Part shown: positions 1-11,454 of the stretch, piece after piece
How positions within the stretch are numbered: the stretch's first letter is position 1
Layout: the number at the start of each line of letters is the position of its first letter
Source: Chlorophyllum brunneum
Taxonomy: Eukaryota; Basidiomycota; Agaricomycetes; Agaricales; Agaricaceae
Length of the DNA stretch: 64,000 bases
Direction of reading: 5' to 3'
NCBI GenBank assembly: GCA_963576785.1
Contig: OY756150.1
Location: 558,001-622,000, forward strand
The notes under the pieces: generated by a model
Databases searched by the model: none
What the model was told of the DNA's origin: nothing
The model's input: the letters and a program-made list of their open reading frames with translations, nothing else
Position numbers and translations under genes: made by a program

Positions 1-722
1 TTGCTACGGTAACTGGTCGCCTGGATAGAGGCACATTGAGGATCCAGAAGGTCAGATCCTATTACTTGAAGGAGAGGAAAGGGAACACACGTGAAATTCG
101 CAAAGTCAAAATTGATATAGTTGGCTGCGCTTATCTGCCCTACTGCCGTGATCTTCAACTGGTGCATATGCGGATCCAGACCGCTTTTTGAGAACGCCAG
201 TGTATTGTATTGATAGGAACCTGCGCTCTTTCCTGTGTAGGATTTTGATTCACCGTCAAGGTAAAATTCGCAAGTTGTGGGTGCTTGGTCTGAGAGGATG
301 AGGTACACGTAAATGGCACTCCCTAACACACGGTATGAGTATACATACACACGCGTGCACGCAAATAGAATGGCGTACGCACCTTGAAATTCGAATGAGA
401 TATTATATTGAAAGGGGCTTCCGGCAGGAAGGTATACTACAGTGTATGTTCCGCCATTTACAGCAGTGAGGTCTGGTTTGCTTGGGCAGGTAGTACAGTC
501 CTGATGTGCCCACTGAGGAATGCTTGTATTAGTAGGAGCGGAGGAACTGGTTTCAGGATGGGTATGGAAGTTGTTGGGACTACTGGCATCGTCAATTGTA
601 AAGTTGGCATTGCCGGAGGTAGCGTTCACCGCAGCGCAATGTAGACCAGCTGTGAGAGCGGATACGAAGATATGAAAAGCTCCAGGCACAAGGCGCCTTG
701 TTCGACGACTTTGGCGGGGCAT
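1..722 (-). CDS. Secreted or membrane-anchored protein, 3' end beyond the window
   Basis: The ATG at 722 opens exon 1 (722-383), followed by an intron (382-323) and exon 2 from 322 to about 91. The joined phase gives a continuous protein. It has a basic N-terminus, a hydrophobic signal-like segment, N-glycosylation-type NxT sites and a beta-rich body with the motif LDPHMHQLKI. This layout (signal peptide, an FTIDD-type start, a YLDGE strand, an LDPHxHxLxI strand and INFDFANFT) is typical of a large basidiomycete family of extracellular jelly-roll-like domains, often followed by one membrane helix. The 3' end is unclear. If the GT at 90 is used, the next exon stops almost at once and the protein is soluble. 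If it is not, the frame stays open to the window edge. Function unknown. Confidence 0.6.
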   Translation of the reverse strand, partial: MPRQSRRTRRLVPGAFHIFVSALTAGLHCAAVNATSGNANFTIDDASSPNNFHTHPETSSSAPTNTSIPQWAHQDCTTCPSKPDLTAVNGGTYTVVYLPAGSPFQYNISFEFQGAYAILFACTRVYVYSYRVLGSAIYVYLILSDQAPTTCEFYLDGESKSYTGKSAGSYQYNTLAFSKSGLDPHMHQLKITAVGQISAANYINFDFANFTCVPFPLLQVIGSDLLDPQCASIQATSYRS

Positions 723-1192
723 GAATCAGGGGAGAGGAGGAAATTCCACTGTGCAGTAGAAGTGTTGTAGAACCTGGGTTGGTGCACTAGTGAAAAGTTG
801 CATCAGTTTCTGTCTCCAAGCCCAGCTTTGACATGTAAGCTGAACGTTGTTCGGGAGTGCCTCTGGCAACAGTGATGGGTTGCGATGGACTATTTTAAAA
901 ACCACATATCATCACGGCGATACAAGGACTTTTAATCCTGGGGTTGAAAAATTGAATGTTAAATGGTGTGGGTCCATCAGCTGCAAAACGCATTAGAACG
1001 AAAAGCAGATCCATGACAAAGTGCTCGGGAACGGGGAGAAGCCAGCGCTTCGAGATTGTCATAAGTCAGAATCGGAGACTCGGGTTTGACATGATGTGGG
1101 AGGATATGTTCTTACCGGACCAAATGCGTCCATCACGGCCATTGCCGCCTTTGGGTTCCTTTTGGTTTGGCGGGTCTAATCACAGGGGGAGC
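723..1192. other. Intergenic, nothing recognised
   Basis: This is upstream sequence of the minus-strand gene starting at 722. A short open frame on the plus strand (956-1219) has no family resemblance and no start context, so I treat it as chance. Confidence 0.4.
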
Positions 1193-1800
1193 TCAGAGGC
1201 TGGACAACGATTGCACTAGCTGCCTCCGTTTCACTCGTCGAAGAGGTCCCTGGTCCTCGTTCACTGGCAGCCTATTCAATCCCATCGCCGCCATACCTAA
1301 CACCTCAGTATGCCCCGCAAAATAGATCCCGCGTACTTCCTCGCCCATATCCAAGTCTGAACCACCAGCATTATCTGAAGGGTTCTCACTCCTGATACAG
1401 GCCAACCAGAGCAAGTGTTCTGCCTACGAGAAAGTTAGCTCAATCAGATATTGGTCACGCAGCAGTGATCAGAATAACTCTGCGTCCACCGTACGCTGAC
1501 ACGTCCCAAACAGTCGACAAAACGGCGAGCAAGCTTCTTCTGACTCCGTGGTAGGTAAAAATATCTACTACCTGCAACATATATATATTACCGGCAGCAG
1601 TAGGCCGACCCATACTACACCCCTTCTGCGGCATCGACAACCCTCCACCCAACCAGCCAGCTGATAATCATACATCGTGCACCACCGTCCATCTGGAGCG
1701 TACCGGATTGATGCACGCCCCAAGAGCCAAATAGAAGGAGCTCTTTGTATAAATAGCCTCAGCTTCCAAACCGGGAGGGTGCTGTGTTGTCGAACCAATG
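1193..1800 (-). CDS. Unidentified multi-exon gene, tentative
   Basis: The minus strand shows several open pieces that look coding. The last exon (about 1416-1193) carries EHLLWLACIRSENPSD, then GIYFAGHTEVLGMAAMGL, and ends RRQLVQSLSSL before a stop. An exon near 1575-1480 reads FTYHGVRRSLLAVLSTVWD, and another piece near 1800-1710 reads EAEAIYTKSSFYLALGACINP. Plausible donors and acceptors exist between them, and the hydrophobic and amphipathic texture is protein-like. I could not fix the start or all junctions and recognise no family. It may be a decayed gene. Confidence 0.3.
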
Positions 1801-2091
1801 ACGATGGGCCACCACGTCCAGAGTCCGCAGGTCGCGTGCATAAAGTGGCAAGAGCTTAATTTGCCTAATCACCCCTTTGACTTAGAGGCGTTGCTGGCAT
1901 GATGCTGTATATCAGGCGTCTGTTGCTTGTTTCTTCCTTCCTTCCCTCTTCTACTACTCAGGTGCCTCGATTGAGGACTTATTTCTCGTGACGTGTATCG
2001 GTTAGTTCGCATCTTCTTCTGCACCGGGTTAAGAACTTACATTCCGGCACTACTTCAGCACAGGTTGTGGGGTATTAGTGCAAGACTGACG

Positions 2092-3820
2092 ATGCATCCT
2101 TGCCTTGAAGTGTACGATATCATTGAATGTATTTGCTCACATCTTGCGTCCTCGAACTCTCTCGACGCGCTTGCAAAGTTCGCGCGAACATGCTCCACCA
2201 TACTCGATCCAGCGCTTAATGCGCTCTGGCACACGATTCCAACACTTGAGCCACTCATCAGGTGCCTACCAAAAGATGCGTGGACGGTCAAATGTACGAG
2301 ATATTACGCTGTATTGGTAAGTCGCTTCTATTTAACTATTCGATGAGATATTGAAAGTATCACGACAGACGCTCGCGCGAAAAACAACCCCAGAGGACTG
2401 GGCACGATGCGTATTTTATACCCACCGAATACGTCACTTCGGGTCTAGCGAGCTCGAGCACTCACTTCCGGGTCAAGTGAAGGGATCAACTCCGACAGAC
2501 AAAAAGATTTACATGGCTCTCCGACCTACCGAAAATACGACTGTGCCACTTTTGACATTTCCAAAACTCCGTTCATGTCGACTTGTACAACACACTTCAT
2601 CCCCTATTCCACATTACAGCCCTTTCCTCACTCAAACTCTCCTCGTTCTCGAATTACGACAACCATCATACGACGCTGACGAGTATCTACTCGGAACCTT
2701 GCGCTCTTTGCCATCTTCTTCACCCTTCTTACGGAGGTTGGAGATCCATGGTGCCGGTCTCGTATCAGCTTTCGAATCTGTTCCAAGTGAATTCTCAGAA
2801 ACACAAAACAGGATGATAGGGCCAGACCCAATGATGAAGATGTTGTGTGACTTGCATCATCTGGAATCGCTTGTATGCCCGTGTATACAATTCCCGGATG
2901 ACGCGGTACGGTACCTCGCGACGCGGATGAAAACACGCGTATTACAGCTGAAGAATTCTGCTACGGAAATTTCGGACGCTCTCTCGGGTGAAACAGAGTG
3001 TTTCGCGTATCTGGAGCAGTTGATCTTGGAGTGTGGTCCTTTGGCAGAATGCACAAAGCTCCTCGAACGCATGGTTAACATCCGCGGACTTGAGAGTCTG
3101 GAAGTCTGGAGACATGGGGGTTCACCTCCCGAAAGCGAAATACGAGATTTTATCCAATCGCTCTCCGATCTCACAACCCCACCTACAGCAATTCACAAAT
3201 ATCCAGCCCTCAATACGACTCTGAGAAAACTCTTGATCCAACAAACTCCTTCACGACAACGAATGCCAACGACAACAAAAGGGTATACCGTTACACTTAA
3301 TACGCTTGAACCTCTCCTTTTCTTCCCTTTCCTCACGGATCTTAGTATCACAACCGACACTCTGTACGCGTTTAATGATACCGATGCGTGCAAGATGGCT
3401 CGTGCATGGCCATGGCTACGAGAATTGCAACTAGGGTTCCCTGGGATCGGGTGGGGCTGCGATGTGACCACGGAGGAAGGAAGGTTGACATTGGATGGGT
3501 TGAGAGGGTTTGCAAGATGGTGTAAAGAGTTGAAGAAATTGGGGGTTTGTTTTGATATGAGCGCGCAACACAAGAAAGGAGATGAAGAGTGTATAGGAGA
3601 GCAGGTGGAGGGTGGCGACGATGTTGATATTCAATGTTGCAGTCTACGGGTTTTGGAAGTGGGTGATTCGGTGTTCCATGACGAGCCTGAGTATGTGGCA
3701 AAGTGCTTGTTGGATATTTTCCCGAAGTTGTGCGGTACTTTTGGGCCTGATCCTATCACGTCCATAGTGTGGCAGAGGAAGTGGTCGTATGTTACCCGGG
3801 CACTCGGGCAGTCGAGATGA
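2092..3820 (+). CDS. F-box protein with LRR-like C-terminal region
   Basis: Exon 1 is 2092-2316 and exon 2 is 2369-3820, with a 52-base GT-AG intron between. The acceptor at 2368 is chosen because it restores the frame. The product is about 558 residues. Residues 5-55 form an F-box (DIIECICSHL, then ALAKFARTCSTILDPALNALW), followed by the TPEDWARCVFYTHRIR segment seen after many agaricomycete F-boxes. The rest has repeated leucine-rich strand/helix units, probably the substrate-recognition part of an SCF (Skp1-Cullin-F-box) ubiquitin ligase. The substrate is unknown. It is not closely similar to the F-box array further right. Confidence 0.8.
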
Positions 3821-3926
3821 TTTACATTTAGTGTCGTTCCCGCATCGATGTTAAGGCAAATGTGTACCAAGAAGGAATATAGTATGATTAATACATATGC
3901 AATAATGAAGAAATGATAAACGAATA

Positions 3927-5280
3927 CTATTCATCAGTCATATCTACATCTCCTGTACCCGGACCCTCCAATTGAGATTTGAGAACCTCGGCAGCATTCC
4001 GAATGATGGAGATTTTTTCACGCATGAGTTTGACTGCTTCAGGGAAAAGTCGTTCAGGCGTGTACGCGCTTTCCGTCTCAATATTAACTACAAAAAAACG
4101 CGAATCAGTCGCAAAAGGTCACAATTTAGAAGTGAGGGAATGGACATACAGAGGAAGAAGTCGCGTACACGACTTAGTTCAACGGAATCGGCAAATTCGG
4201 GATAACGAAGGACTTCACGACTAACAGAATCCTTGCGCACGTTTTTCTCATCTACCGTGACTTTTTTCGTGACAGGGTTGATGTTGATTACGCCTGGCGA
4301 GAAGCATTTTTGGAATTTTTCGGAAAGGGAGGGGGGGATTGGTTTTGTGATTTTGATGTGTGGGAGAAGACGATAGGAAGCCGTGGCTTTAAAAACGATC
4401 GTCGATACCCTGGAAATCATTCTGAGGTGGATTTACGTACCGACGGGACTGTACTTTGCGTGATCTTTTCCGACACCTTTGACTGCGTGCAATTCCATTT
4501 TAATAGATTGACCTGGTCGTAGCTTTGCCAAAACGATGTTTGGATTGGTAGGCCCAGGTGTAGCGAATCCTTCAAACACGGATTGTTGATCTCCAGCAGG
4601 ACTCCATTGAAGATGACCAGATAGAAGTTCGTGATTGATGTACAGTTCAGAAGGATCGGTAGAGCCTTTGGGTGCAGTGGGATTACGAGTACAGTTGATT
4701 TCAATTTTGAAAACGAGGGTGTCGCGGTCTGTTGGTGTATCATCTGCGTCTACATTTCGACGTGAGTACGACTTTTTTGAGAGGGATGAGGAAACGCACG
4801 GGCTTTGAATTGCAGAAGTGCTGGGTCGAAGTTGAGTGGAACCAGACCTAGCCTGTGCGAGAGTACTTCATCGACGACGACGGACGTGTTGTCCCACACG
4901 TATACCCGTTCTATGGCTATGGTAGGCACCTTGTGTTACCTTGAATGACAAACACGAGGAAGTACGAGTGAAACGGCAGGACATACCTCTGCGATCAATA
5001 TCCGTCGAAAAGCATTGGCTATCGAGGCATCGACACCAACAAGGTCAAAATCTATCGAACGATTCGACAGTCTCCGAATTTGTACGTGTAAATTCTGCCC
5101 TTGGCATAATCAGTCGCAAATACGAAATCGGTGATCACCACAACGCACCCGTTTGAACTTTGACGAATCCCAAGAATGGTCTTCTCCAGGAAAATGACCG
5201 GGGAAATCTGTACTAGAAACATTTGACACTCTTTCGGCGCCGACGTGGACGAGTCGTCGGGAATTGTAGTCTGGAGACAT
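3927..5280 (-). CDS. RPC40: DNA-directed RNA polymerases I and III subunit AC40
   Basis: Six exons (5280-5149, 5094-4987, 4929-4800, 4749-4441, 4386-4150, 4087-3927) join in phase to about 358 residues, close to yeast Rpc40 (335). Family landmarks appear in order: [18 protein letters not shown] near the N-terminus, [16 protein letters not shown] (alpha-like dimerisation region), [60 protein letters not shown] and [12 protein letters not shown]40 pairs with AC19 as the alpha-like heterodimer that nucleates assembly of Pol I (rRNA) and Pol III (tRNA, 5S). The start at 5280 is preferred because it gives the usual short N-terminal lead. The gene is divergent from SFM1, 50 bases away. Confidence 0.95.
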
Positions 5281-5330
5281 GAAAGGGAAGAACGAAATTT
5301 GGAGTTGTTCCCACGATAACAACTCTGATC
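5281..5330. promoter_or_regulatory. Very short shared promoter of RPC40 and SFM1
   Basis: Only 50 bases separate the two predicted start codons of oppositely oriented genes. Both 5' UTRs and core promoters must therefore lie here or overlap the opposite gene. I see no clear TATA element. Confidence 0.5.
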
Positions 5331-6252
5331 ATGGCTTTTACATATGTTATTGAACATATGGAAGATGACGAGCAGACACCTGCAGCAGTCCCTCCATGGG
5401 TCATGCTCGAGTATGCGGTCCGTAGAAACAAACCAACATTGTTCTGTCCGGTAATCAATTGGTCCGACAGCACATGCGCACCCTTGCAGGGCCAGGCGCA
5501 CACATCCACTTTACTTCTCTCTCCCACTCCTCTGTATCTTCCCTCTCCAAGCAATTCCATCCTAGTTCAGAACCACTAGCAGACGCCCATTGCCACCAAC
5601 AAGGCATCCTCGATCTCATAAAATCGTACGGAATATCCCTAGATCGCGTCTGTCTTCTCGATCCCAAAGCCCCATTGGCATTATCGCCAGAAGACACCAA
5701 TGGAAAATTCGACTGGTTCTTGTTCGGTGTTCGTACCCTAAATTCATTTTTTTCATTTCCGTCGTCGCCTCTATCTAGAACCTTACACGTTTTCCACCAC
5801 GGTTGGTCCACGTACGTCAGGGCATTCTAGGTACCCCCATCCCTCTTTCAGTTAAAATTAAACAAGGGGAAGCTGATCGTGGACAGGCGACGATCCCCCT
5901 CGCGATAGGACCTCAGAACTACGCATTCTAGGCTTCCCAACCCGCAATTTGGGGTCTGTACAGATGACTACTGATACCGCGCTGGGCGTTACCAAGCTTG
6001 TGGTTCAGGATAACATCCCACTCGATCAAATTCCATACGTCGTCCGTCGTTCAATTCATTTTGGTTTCTTTGTTTAAACCCTTCCCCCCCTTCTTTTCAC
6101 TACTAAAGGATTTCCCAACCATTCGGTTCAACGCTAAAGAGTCCGTTGAAATGCCATTTCGATACATCGCCGACGAAGACAAAGAACCAAAATTGCCTCA
6201 GGGCATGCGCAAACTTTTACACGAAGATCTCAACAAATCTTTCGATTTTTAA
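5331..6252 (+). CDS. SFM1: Ribosomal protein S3 arginine methyltransferase (SPOUT family)
   Basis: Five exons (5331-5417, 5471-5728, 5821-5830, 5887-6041, 6109-6252) give about 217 residues (yeast Sfm1 has 213). Motifs in order are YVIEHMEDDE, WVMLEYAHMRTLAGP, LDRVCLLDPKAPLALSPED, FDWFLFGGILGDDPPRDRT, LGFPTRNLGSVQMTTDTAL (the knotted SPOUT core), and EMPFRYIADEDKEPKLPQGM near the C-terminus. Sfm1 methylates an arginine of uS3 in the cytosol. Exon 3 is only 10 bases, yet it is needed to encode the conserved GILG step and keep the frame. The stop lies 291 bases from the ATG1 stop (convergent). Confidence 0.93.
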
Positions 6253-6543
6253 ACTCCAAAAGAATCACAATCATTGATCAAGTGATGGCGTGCTTGCGTC
6301 GCATGTAGATACTGTACACGAATGAAGGGATGTGAAAGAACCTAGAGTACAATGACAACAATATCAAGAAAGGAGAAGAAAAAAAGAAAAAAGTGGAATG
6401 TCTGAAATGACACATATGGTAAATGAGAGCACTAAAAATGCCAAAAGAAAAGTGCCAAGAGACATACAAAGTACAAAAGAAACCATTTCCAGATAAAGGA
6501 GAGAACATATTACCTTCTCCACGGAGAGAAGGCGAGGAATCAA

Positions 6544-9500
6544 TCATGAAGATGTGTTGATCACTTGTGGCACCTGGCCTCCGTTCGCAACACCATCGTG
6601 CGGCTTTACATCCCAGGGCGCCGGAATTCTCGCCACATCCGCCAAATTCAGATCCGCACGTGCGTCGTTCAGCCTATCCCGGTCGTTCATCGCCATCCTC
6701 GCCCGACATCTCACAAGTCTCAGCTTTGTGCGCTTTATCCCTGTGTGTGCATTCGTTCAGCGCCAATTCCCCGAATAGAGGATGGACGTACAAGTTGCGA
6801 TGGTTTCCCGGTCCTCTTCCATGAACGGATTACCAGTTTGTAATAAATCATCTTGAAGCGCGTAGAGACACCATAGACTCTCTTCGTACAGCTTTTCGCA
6901 CTCATCTGGACCTGATGCTTGATCCAGAAGTTCTTTCCTTGCTGCCGTCCGTGACTACAATTTGGCGCCCGTCAGTTAAGCAAAAGTAAGACGAATAAGA
7001 GAGGACATACGAGTACAAGCGCACGATCATACACCAACTGGTCTAACCACGCCTTGGGTCCGTCATACTGCGCCGGTAACCACGTCTTGACCAAAGCCGC
7101 ACGATCATTACACTTCAAAAAATGCTCCTTGAACCAATTTAGCGCTACCAGAATCACATCCATCACCCAAAAATTCAAACATCACCTGAAAACGGGACTC
7201 ACCATCATCAAATCCGTCACTAACAACATAATCTCCCCCAGGATATTTCATCCCCATATGGTCTTGAAATTCCTTCAACATATTAATCCCCTTCTGCGAA
7301 AAAGACATGAGTAGCATATACACCGCTACGCACGTCACCGCGTTATACTCCGCCTCCATATCCGCATGTTTACGTCTTCGTGCATGTTTCTCCGGTTCAC
7401 CTTCGCGTTTCGTGAATTTCGTTGGATCAGGAAGTGGTTCTATAGTTGACAAGAAAAAGTCAGTTTGTTGCTAGAGAACGAGCAGGAAGAACGTACTCTG
7501 TGGTATAGCCTTAACATACTCATACATCTCGTCTGCCCAATGCGTCAACACATCCGTCTTCTGCGCCAACTCTTCCAAATTAGCCAACAAGTCGTCTTCC
7601 ATCGAATCCCTTCCCCCATTATGTCCTCCTGCAGTTCCATCCGGATCAAGCGCAATAATGGGCCGACGAGGGGACGAAGTTGTACTCGACTGTGAGTTCG
7701 CGTAGGAATGGGTGTGTGAGTGGGAATATGATGATTGGCGGGAGGTACCAAAGAGTTTCTTTGATGCGAGGTTAAGTGCGCGATGGAGTGCGTTGGAAGC
7801 TGCTCGGGATGCCATACTGGATGGTGAAGATGAAAGTGGTGGTGCATTTGGTGCTGCCGCGTGAGGTGGTGGGGGGAAGGTTATATTGTTCGTTGTATTG
7901 TTTGTCGGGATGATTCCAGGTGTAGTGCCACTGCTGCTATCTGGTGGGTATTCTTCTGTAGAAGGTGTTGGCGGGATACGGCGGTCATGTAATGGCCTTC
8001 GTGGATGCGCTGACAATTCTAAACGCCAAGAAAATCATGAGTGACGCAGTATACTGTGTAGGAAAGGGATACAGACCATCGACGGCACGGTTAAATTCAA
8101 CAGCCCTCGTATCGTCCACAAGCACATACTCCCTCCTTAACACACCATCTTCCTCCGTCTCGCCTGGGATGAACGACTCTTCTGTCGAAAGCATTCTCCC
8201 ACGCCTCCGATTGTCCATCGACGGAAACGCAGTCTTGTTTACCTCTCCCTGTGCCCTCTCTCTTCCTATACTGAGTCTAGGTAGCGTACCATTTGCACTT
8301 CTGGGGCTCCCATCCACGACTGGTTGTGAGTGTTGGAATTGTTGTCTTGGCGGAAGGGGCGAACCATCTGAAGGCCGGCGGAAGTTGAACCGGCTCGGAG
8401 GGATCATAGCTTTCGGATCTAACACTTCGGGCGGAATGATCTTGTGATGTTCCGGTGTTGGTGGACGACCAGGCCAAGCGCTTGAATCATCGATGTCTTC
8501 TCCCTCACCCACTGCGGAGCTTTGTAACGATGGCGGCTCCATATCCCTCGGCCGCGGAAACCTGCTCTTTGCCAGTGCATTACTATTGAAGAACTCTTCG
8601 AAACTCGCGCGTTCTGCGGGTTGTCGTTTGAGTAATGTTCGAATAAGCTGTTTGATGTCCTCTGGGACGACTTGTGGTTCTTCGATCCCGCCATTGGACG
8701 TGGAATTCCGAGGTGAGGGGTCCTCATCTGGGAACTTGATGCTTTTCGCGTGTTCGATCTTCTTGAGCAACTCGATATGATTATTCGCCCTGAACGGTGG
8801 TTTGCCGACAGCCATCTCGTATAACACTGCACCAACAGACCACAGGTCGGCTTTCGCGTCGTACTTTTCATATCGTAATATCTCAGGTGCCATATACAAC
8901 CTATCAGATAAGAATAGAAAACGACATCATGTTCGCAAAAAACATAAGCATTTGCGGCGGGGAAAGTGGGGACATACGGAGATCCACATAATGTTTCGGC
9001 CATCATAGCATTGGGTAATGATCGCGCAAAGCCAAAGTCCGCGACTTTGAGGATGGGCACTCCGAGTGGGTGACCCCGTGCGAGTTCTTCTGGTGATGCG
9101 GGGTTGAGGAGGAGGTTCTGGGGTTTGATATCCCGATGTATTAGGTTGCGGTGTCGCAGGAACTTGAGTGCGCGTGCTTTAGCGTTGGTCAGACTGACTG
9201 ACAGAACCCGAATGGGGAGTAAAGTGCTTGCCTAGCTGTCGCAGAAAGCTCCGGACGACAATCTCATCCAGTCCCCCTGATGGAGGATGAGGGTAGTACT
9301 GTGGTGCTGAACCAGGAGATGGAACATATTGGAGACCATCGACGCGTCCACGTTTCTTGATATAGTTGGTCAAGTCACCGCCTGCACAAAACTCCATGAT
9401 AAGATACACATTCTTCTCCGCGCGCTAGTGAAACCAGACCAAGCTCAACAACTACTGAGGGGAGTGAATGAAGGGAACAAGGAACACTCACTACTATGTC

Positions 9501-9837
9501 GATGAGACGTGTGATATGTCTGTGAGATAAGGACTTGAGGATCTGGATTTCGCTCTGGAGGTTCTCAAAGAGCTTTGAGGAGAGTTTGTCGGTGACGACG
9601 GTCTTGATTGCGACCTGCTGATGTGTTTCCTGTGGCGTGCAGAGATGACGGTGAGCCGGTCATGCCAGCTGTCGGCAGAAGAAGAGTTACCTCGTGGTAG
9701 CCCTTGTAGACGGTGGCAAAGCTGCCCTTGCCGATGTCGCTGACGATGACATAGGGGCGGAGTTCCTCGTCGCCGGCTGACCTCCGCGACGAGGACGAGC
9801 TCGTCGTGTGCCTGGAGGGCGAGGGGGCTGGGTGCAT
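6544..9837 (-). CDS. ATG1: Autophagy-initiating serine/threonine kinase
   Basis: Ten exons (9837-9691, 9629-9492, 9424-9232, 9176-8978, 8900-8077, 8018-7497, 7439-7203, 7144-7011, 6954-6792, 6740-6544) join in phase to about 917 residues. The N-terminal kinase has the glycine loop ([13 protein letters not shown]), the VAIKTV lysine, HRDIKPQN catalytic loop, [12 protein letters not shown], and [22 protein letters not shown] basidiomycete-type Pro/Tyr-rich insert follows [13 protein letters not shown]. The middle is a long Ser/Pro-rich disordered region. The C-terminal third ([30 protein letters not shown]) is the helical domain that binds Atg13. Intron 3 appears to be GC-AG (CTAG|GCAAGC at 9231). 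The only in-frame ATG in exon 1 is at 9837; an in-frame TAG lies upstream. Confidence 0.95.
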
Positions 9838-9932
9838 TCGAGGGAGAGTGGCAGAAAGGGTCGAGGCGTTAAATGAATCGTTCTGAGAGCTTTCGCTAAT
9901 GTCAATCACTGACTAAGGTTCCCTCTTATGGC

Positions 9933-9936
9933 AAAA
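9933..9936 (-). terminator. Pol III T-run downstream of tRNA-Ala
   Basis: Four T residues on the minus strand, 7 bases past the discriminator base, fit a minimal RNA polymerase III terminator. Confidence 0.6.
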
Positions 9937-9943
9937 CACAAAC

Positions 9944-10022
9944 TGGACACTGTGGGAATTGAACCCACGACCTTTCGCACTCTGTTTGCGAAGCGAACGT
10001 TATACCACTAAACTAAGTGCCC
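9944..10022 (-). tRNA. tRNA-Ala, anticodon CGC, with a 7-base intron
   Basis: On the minus strand a cloverleaf can be drawn. The acceptor stem is GGGCACT/AGTGTCC with the G3:U70 pair that specifies alanine, followed by discriminator A. The D arm is GTT/AAC. The anticodon stem is TTCGC/GCGAA around a 14-base loop that contains CGC preceded by TT. The T arm is GTGGG/CCCAC around TTCAATT. The loop is 7 bases too long, which implies a 7-base intron after position 37. No CCA is encoded. The 5' end overlaps the last 10 bases of the neighbouring protein-coding gene on the same strand. Confidence 0.9.
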
Positions 10023-11454
10023 TCCCTCAGGGCAAGTTCTACTCTATTTGGATCATAACCCTGCGTCCTCGCTGGCCCAAAGCTCGGCGGTCCTGGTGTC
10101 AACAAATACCCCATCAGCGGAGATGAGCTATTCATTGTCGCAGGCGCCCTCTTCTTCCTCCCAGTTCTCCCTTTCCGTCCAGAATCGTTGTACATGGGGC
10201 TATCCGAGGGCCATGCGACCATCCCAATGGACGAGTGAGGATAACCTTCTTTAAGATACCCAGGGTGCGTCGGATCAACAACTTGACGGTAGTAGGTGTA
10301 TACTAGCAAACAATAGATGATCGAAGGCAAGAGAGAGAAGACAAATACCGAGACGATTTGAGATGGGCCTTCACTCGTCCATGCCATTCGACAAGCTGTC
10401 ATTAACGTATGAGTCAATCGTGACAAAGCTGACAGGACGATATACCTCTGGCCGCTTCTACGCCACCCATACTTCGCTGCGACAGGGGCCACGGGCGCCC
10501 TCTCTGTATCTTTTATCAGCATCACAGCCTCAACAATCCCGGCTATTACTCACAAAGACGGATTTGCTCATCAAATTTCCTCCCATAGCCAACACCGTGC
10601 ATTCCTGTATGACATCATCCTGGTGAATAAGTTAACAACCCAACCAGTGTTATCACGGGCACCCCATACGCACTCCGAATATGTAAAATGTCAGCGCAAC
10701 CACCGCACCTGCCACAGTGACAACTGGTGCAGAAAGAATAGCCAGACAAGAATATATACGGATGAAAATAACCCGTTGCTGAAGTGAGTAAATTTAACGA
10801 ATGCTGCGCACGAAGATTGCACCAACACGTACCACTGAGATGCTGAGTATCCCAAAGATATCTATCAGACCGACAACAAGATACGTGCCGCACAGAAAGG
10901 ACGATACACCAGCTAGATGCGGGAAGAGTACTGGATTCAAAATCAACATCAATAACGGTAGGTATTGATGAGTAGCCAACACTCACGACTGTTGTCGATG
11001 TCGATGTCATGATATGCATTGAGCTGTCCAGTACGATAAGTCTGCGCTGTTTCTGCTGAACTGAATTACCGCCCACCGCACTGCAACAGCTAGTGTGAGA
11101 TAAATGCTCATCAAACACAGGAAGACAACGCACGAAAGAGTAAACCGCAGCGCGTTGATCCCTGACACTGCACCTGTCTGTCAAAATATCCATTCCATTC
11201 AATGGACGGGTAGTTCATACCTGCAAGAACAGCATTCCGCCAACTTGTGCAATACAACGCGGCAATGAAAAACCCTGCCTTCTCCCGGTGCGAGCGGACA
11301 CGACCTACAATCAAAAATTCACTCCTAAATCCCCTCACATTCTAATATCATTTAACCTACTTGGATACCTATTATCAACTTGACAAGTATCAACACATAT
11401 TAATCAATCGAGGAAACGTGACATACTCTGAAGTTGAAGTGGCGGAGGTCGCAT
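10013..11454 (-). CDS. Four-helix membrane protein, paralogue 1
   Basis: The likely start is ATG at 11454. Exon 1 (11454-11427) is 28 bases, followed by a 12-base micro-exon (11368-11357) and the exon beginning at 11304. Several further exons lead to a last frame from about 10525 with introns near 10450-10390. The product has four hydrophobic helices, for example FTLSCVVFLCLMSIYLTLAV, LVVGLIDIFGILSIS, SAPVVTVAGAVVALTFYIF and IVSVFVFSLLPSIIYCLLVY. These are followed by YYRQVVDPTHP and a cytoplasmic tail rich in Pro, Ser and basic residues. The paralogue at 12060 shares helix order, the QQRV-[IL] motif after helix 2 and the YLRQVLDP/YYRQVVDP motif after helix 4. Internal junctions around 11070-10990 are uncertain. 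The TAG stop lies inside the tRNA-Ala gene. Function unknown. Confidence 0.7.

Noticed and set aside
7965..8780. Plus-strand open frames over ATG1 (for example 7965-8447)
   Set aside because: They are mirror frames of the ATG1 coding exons with no domain features.
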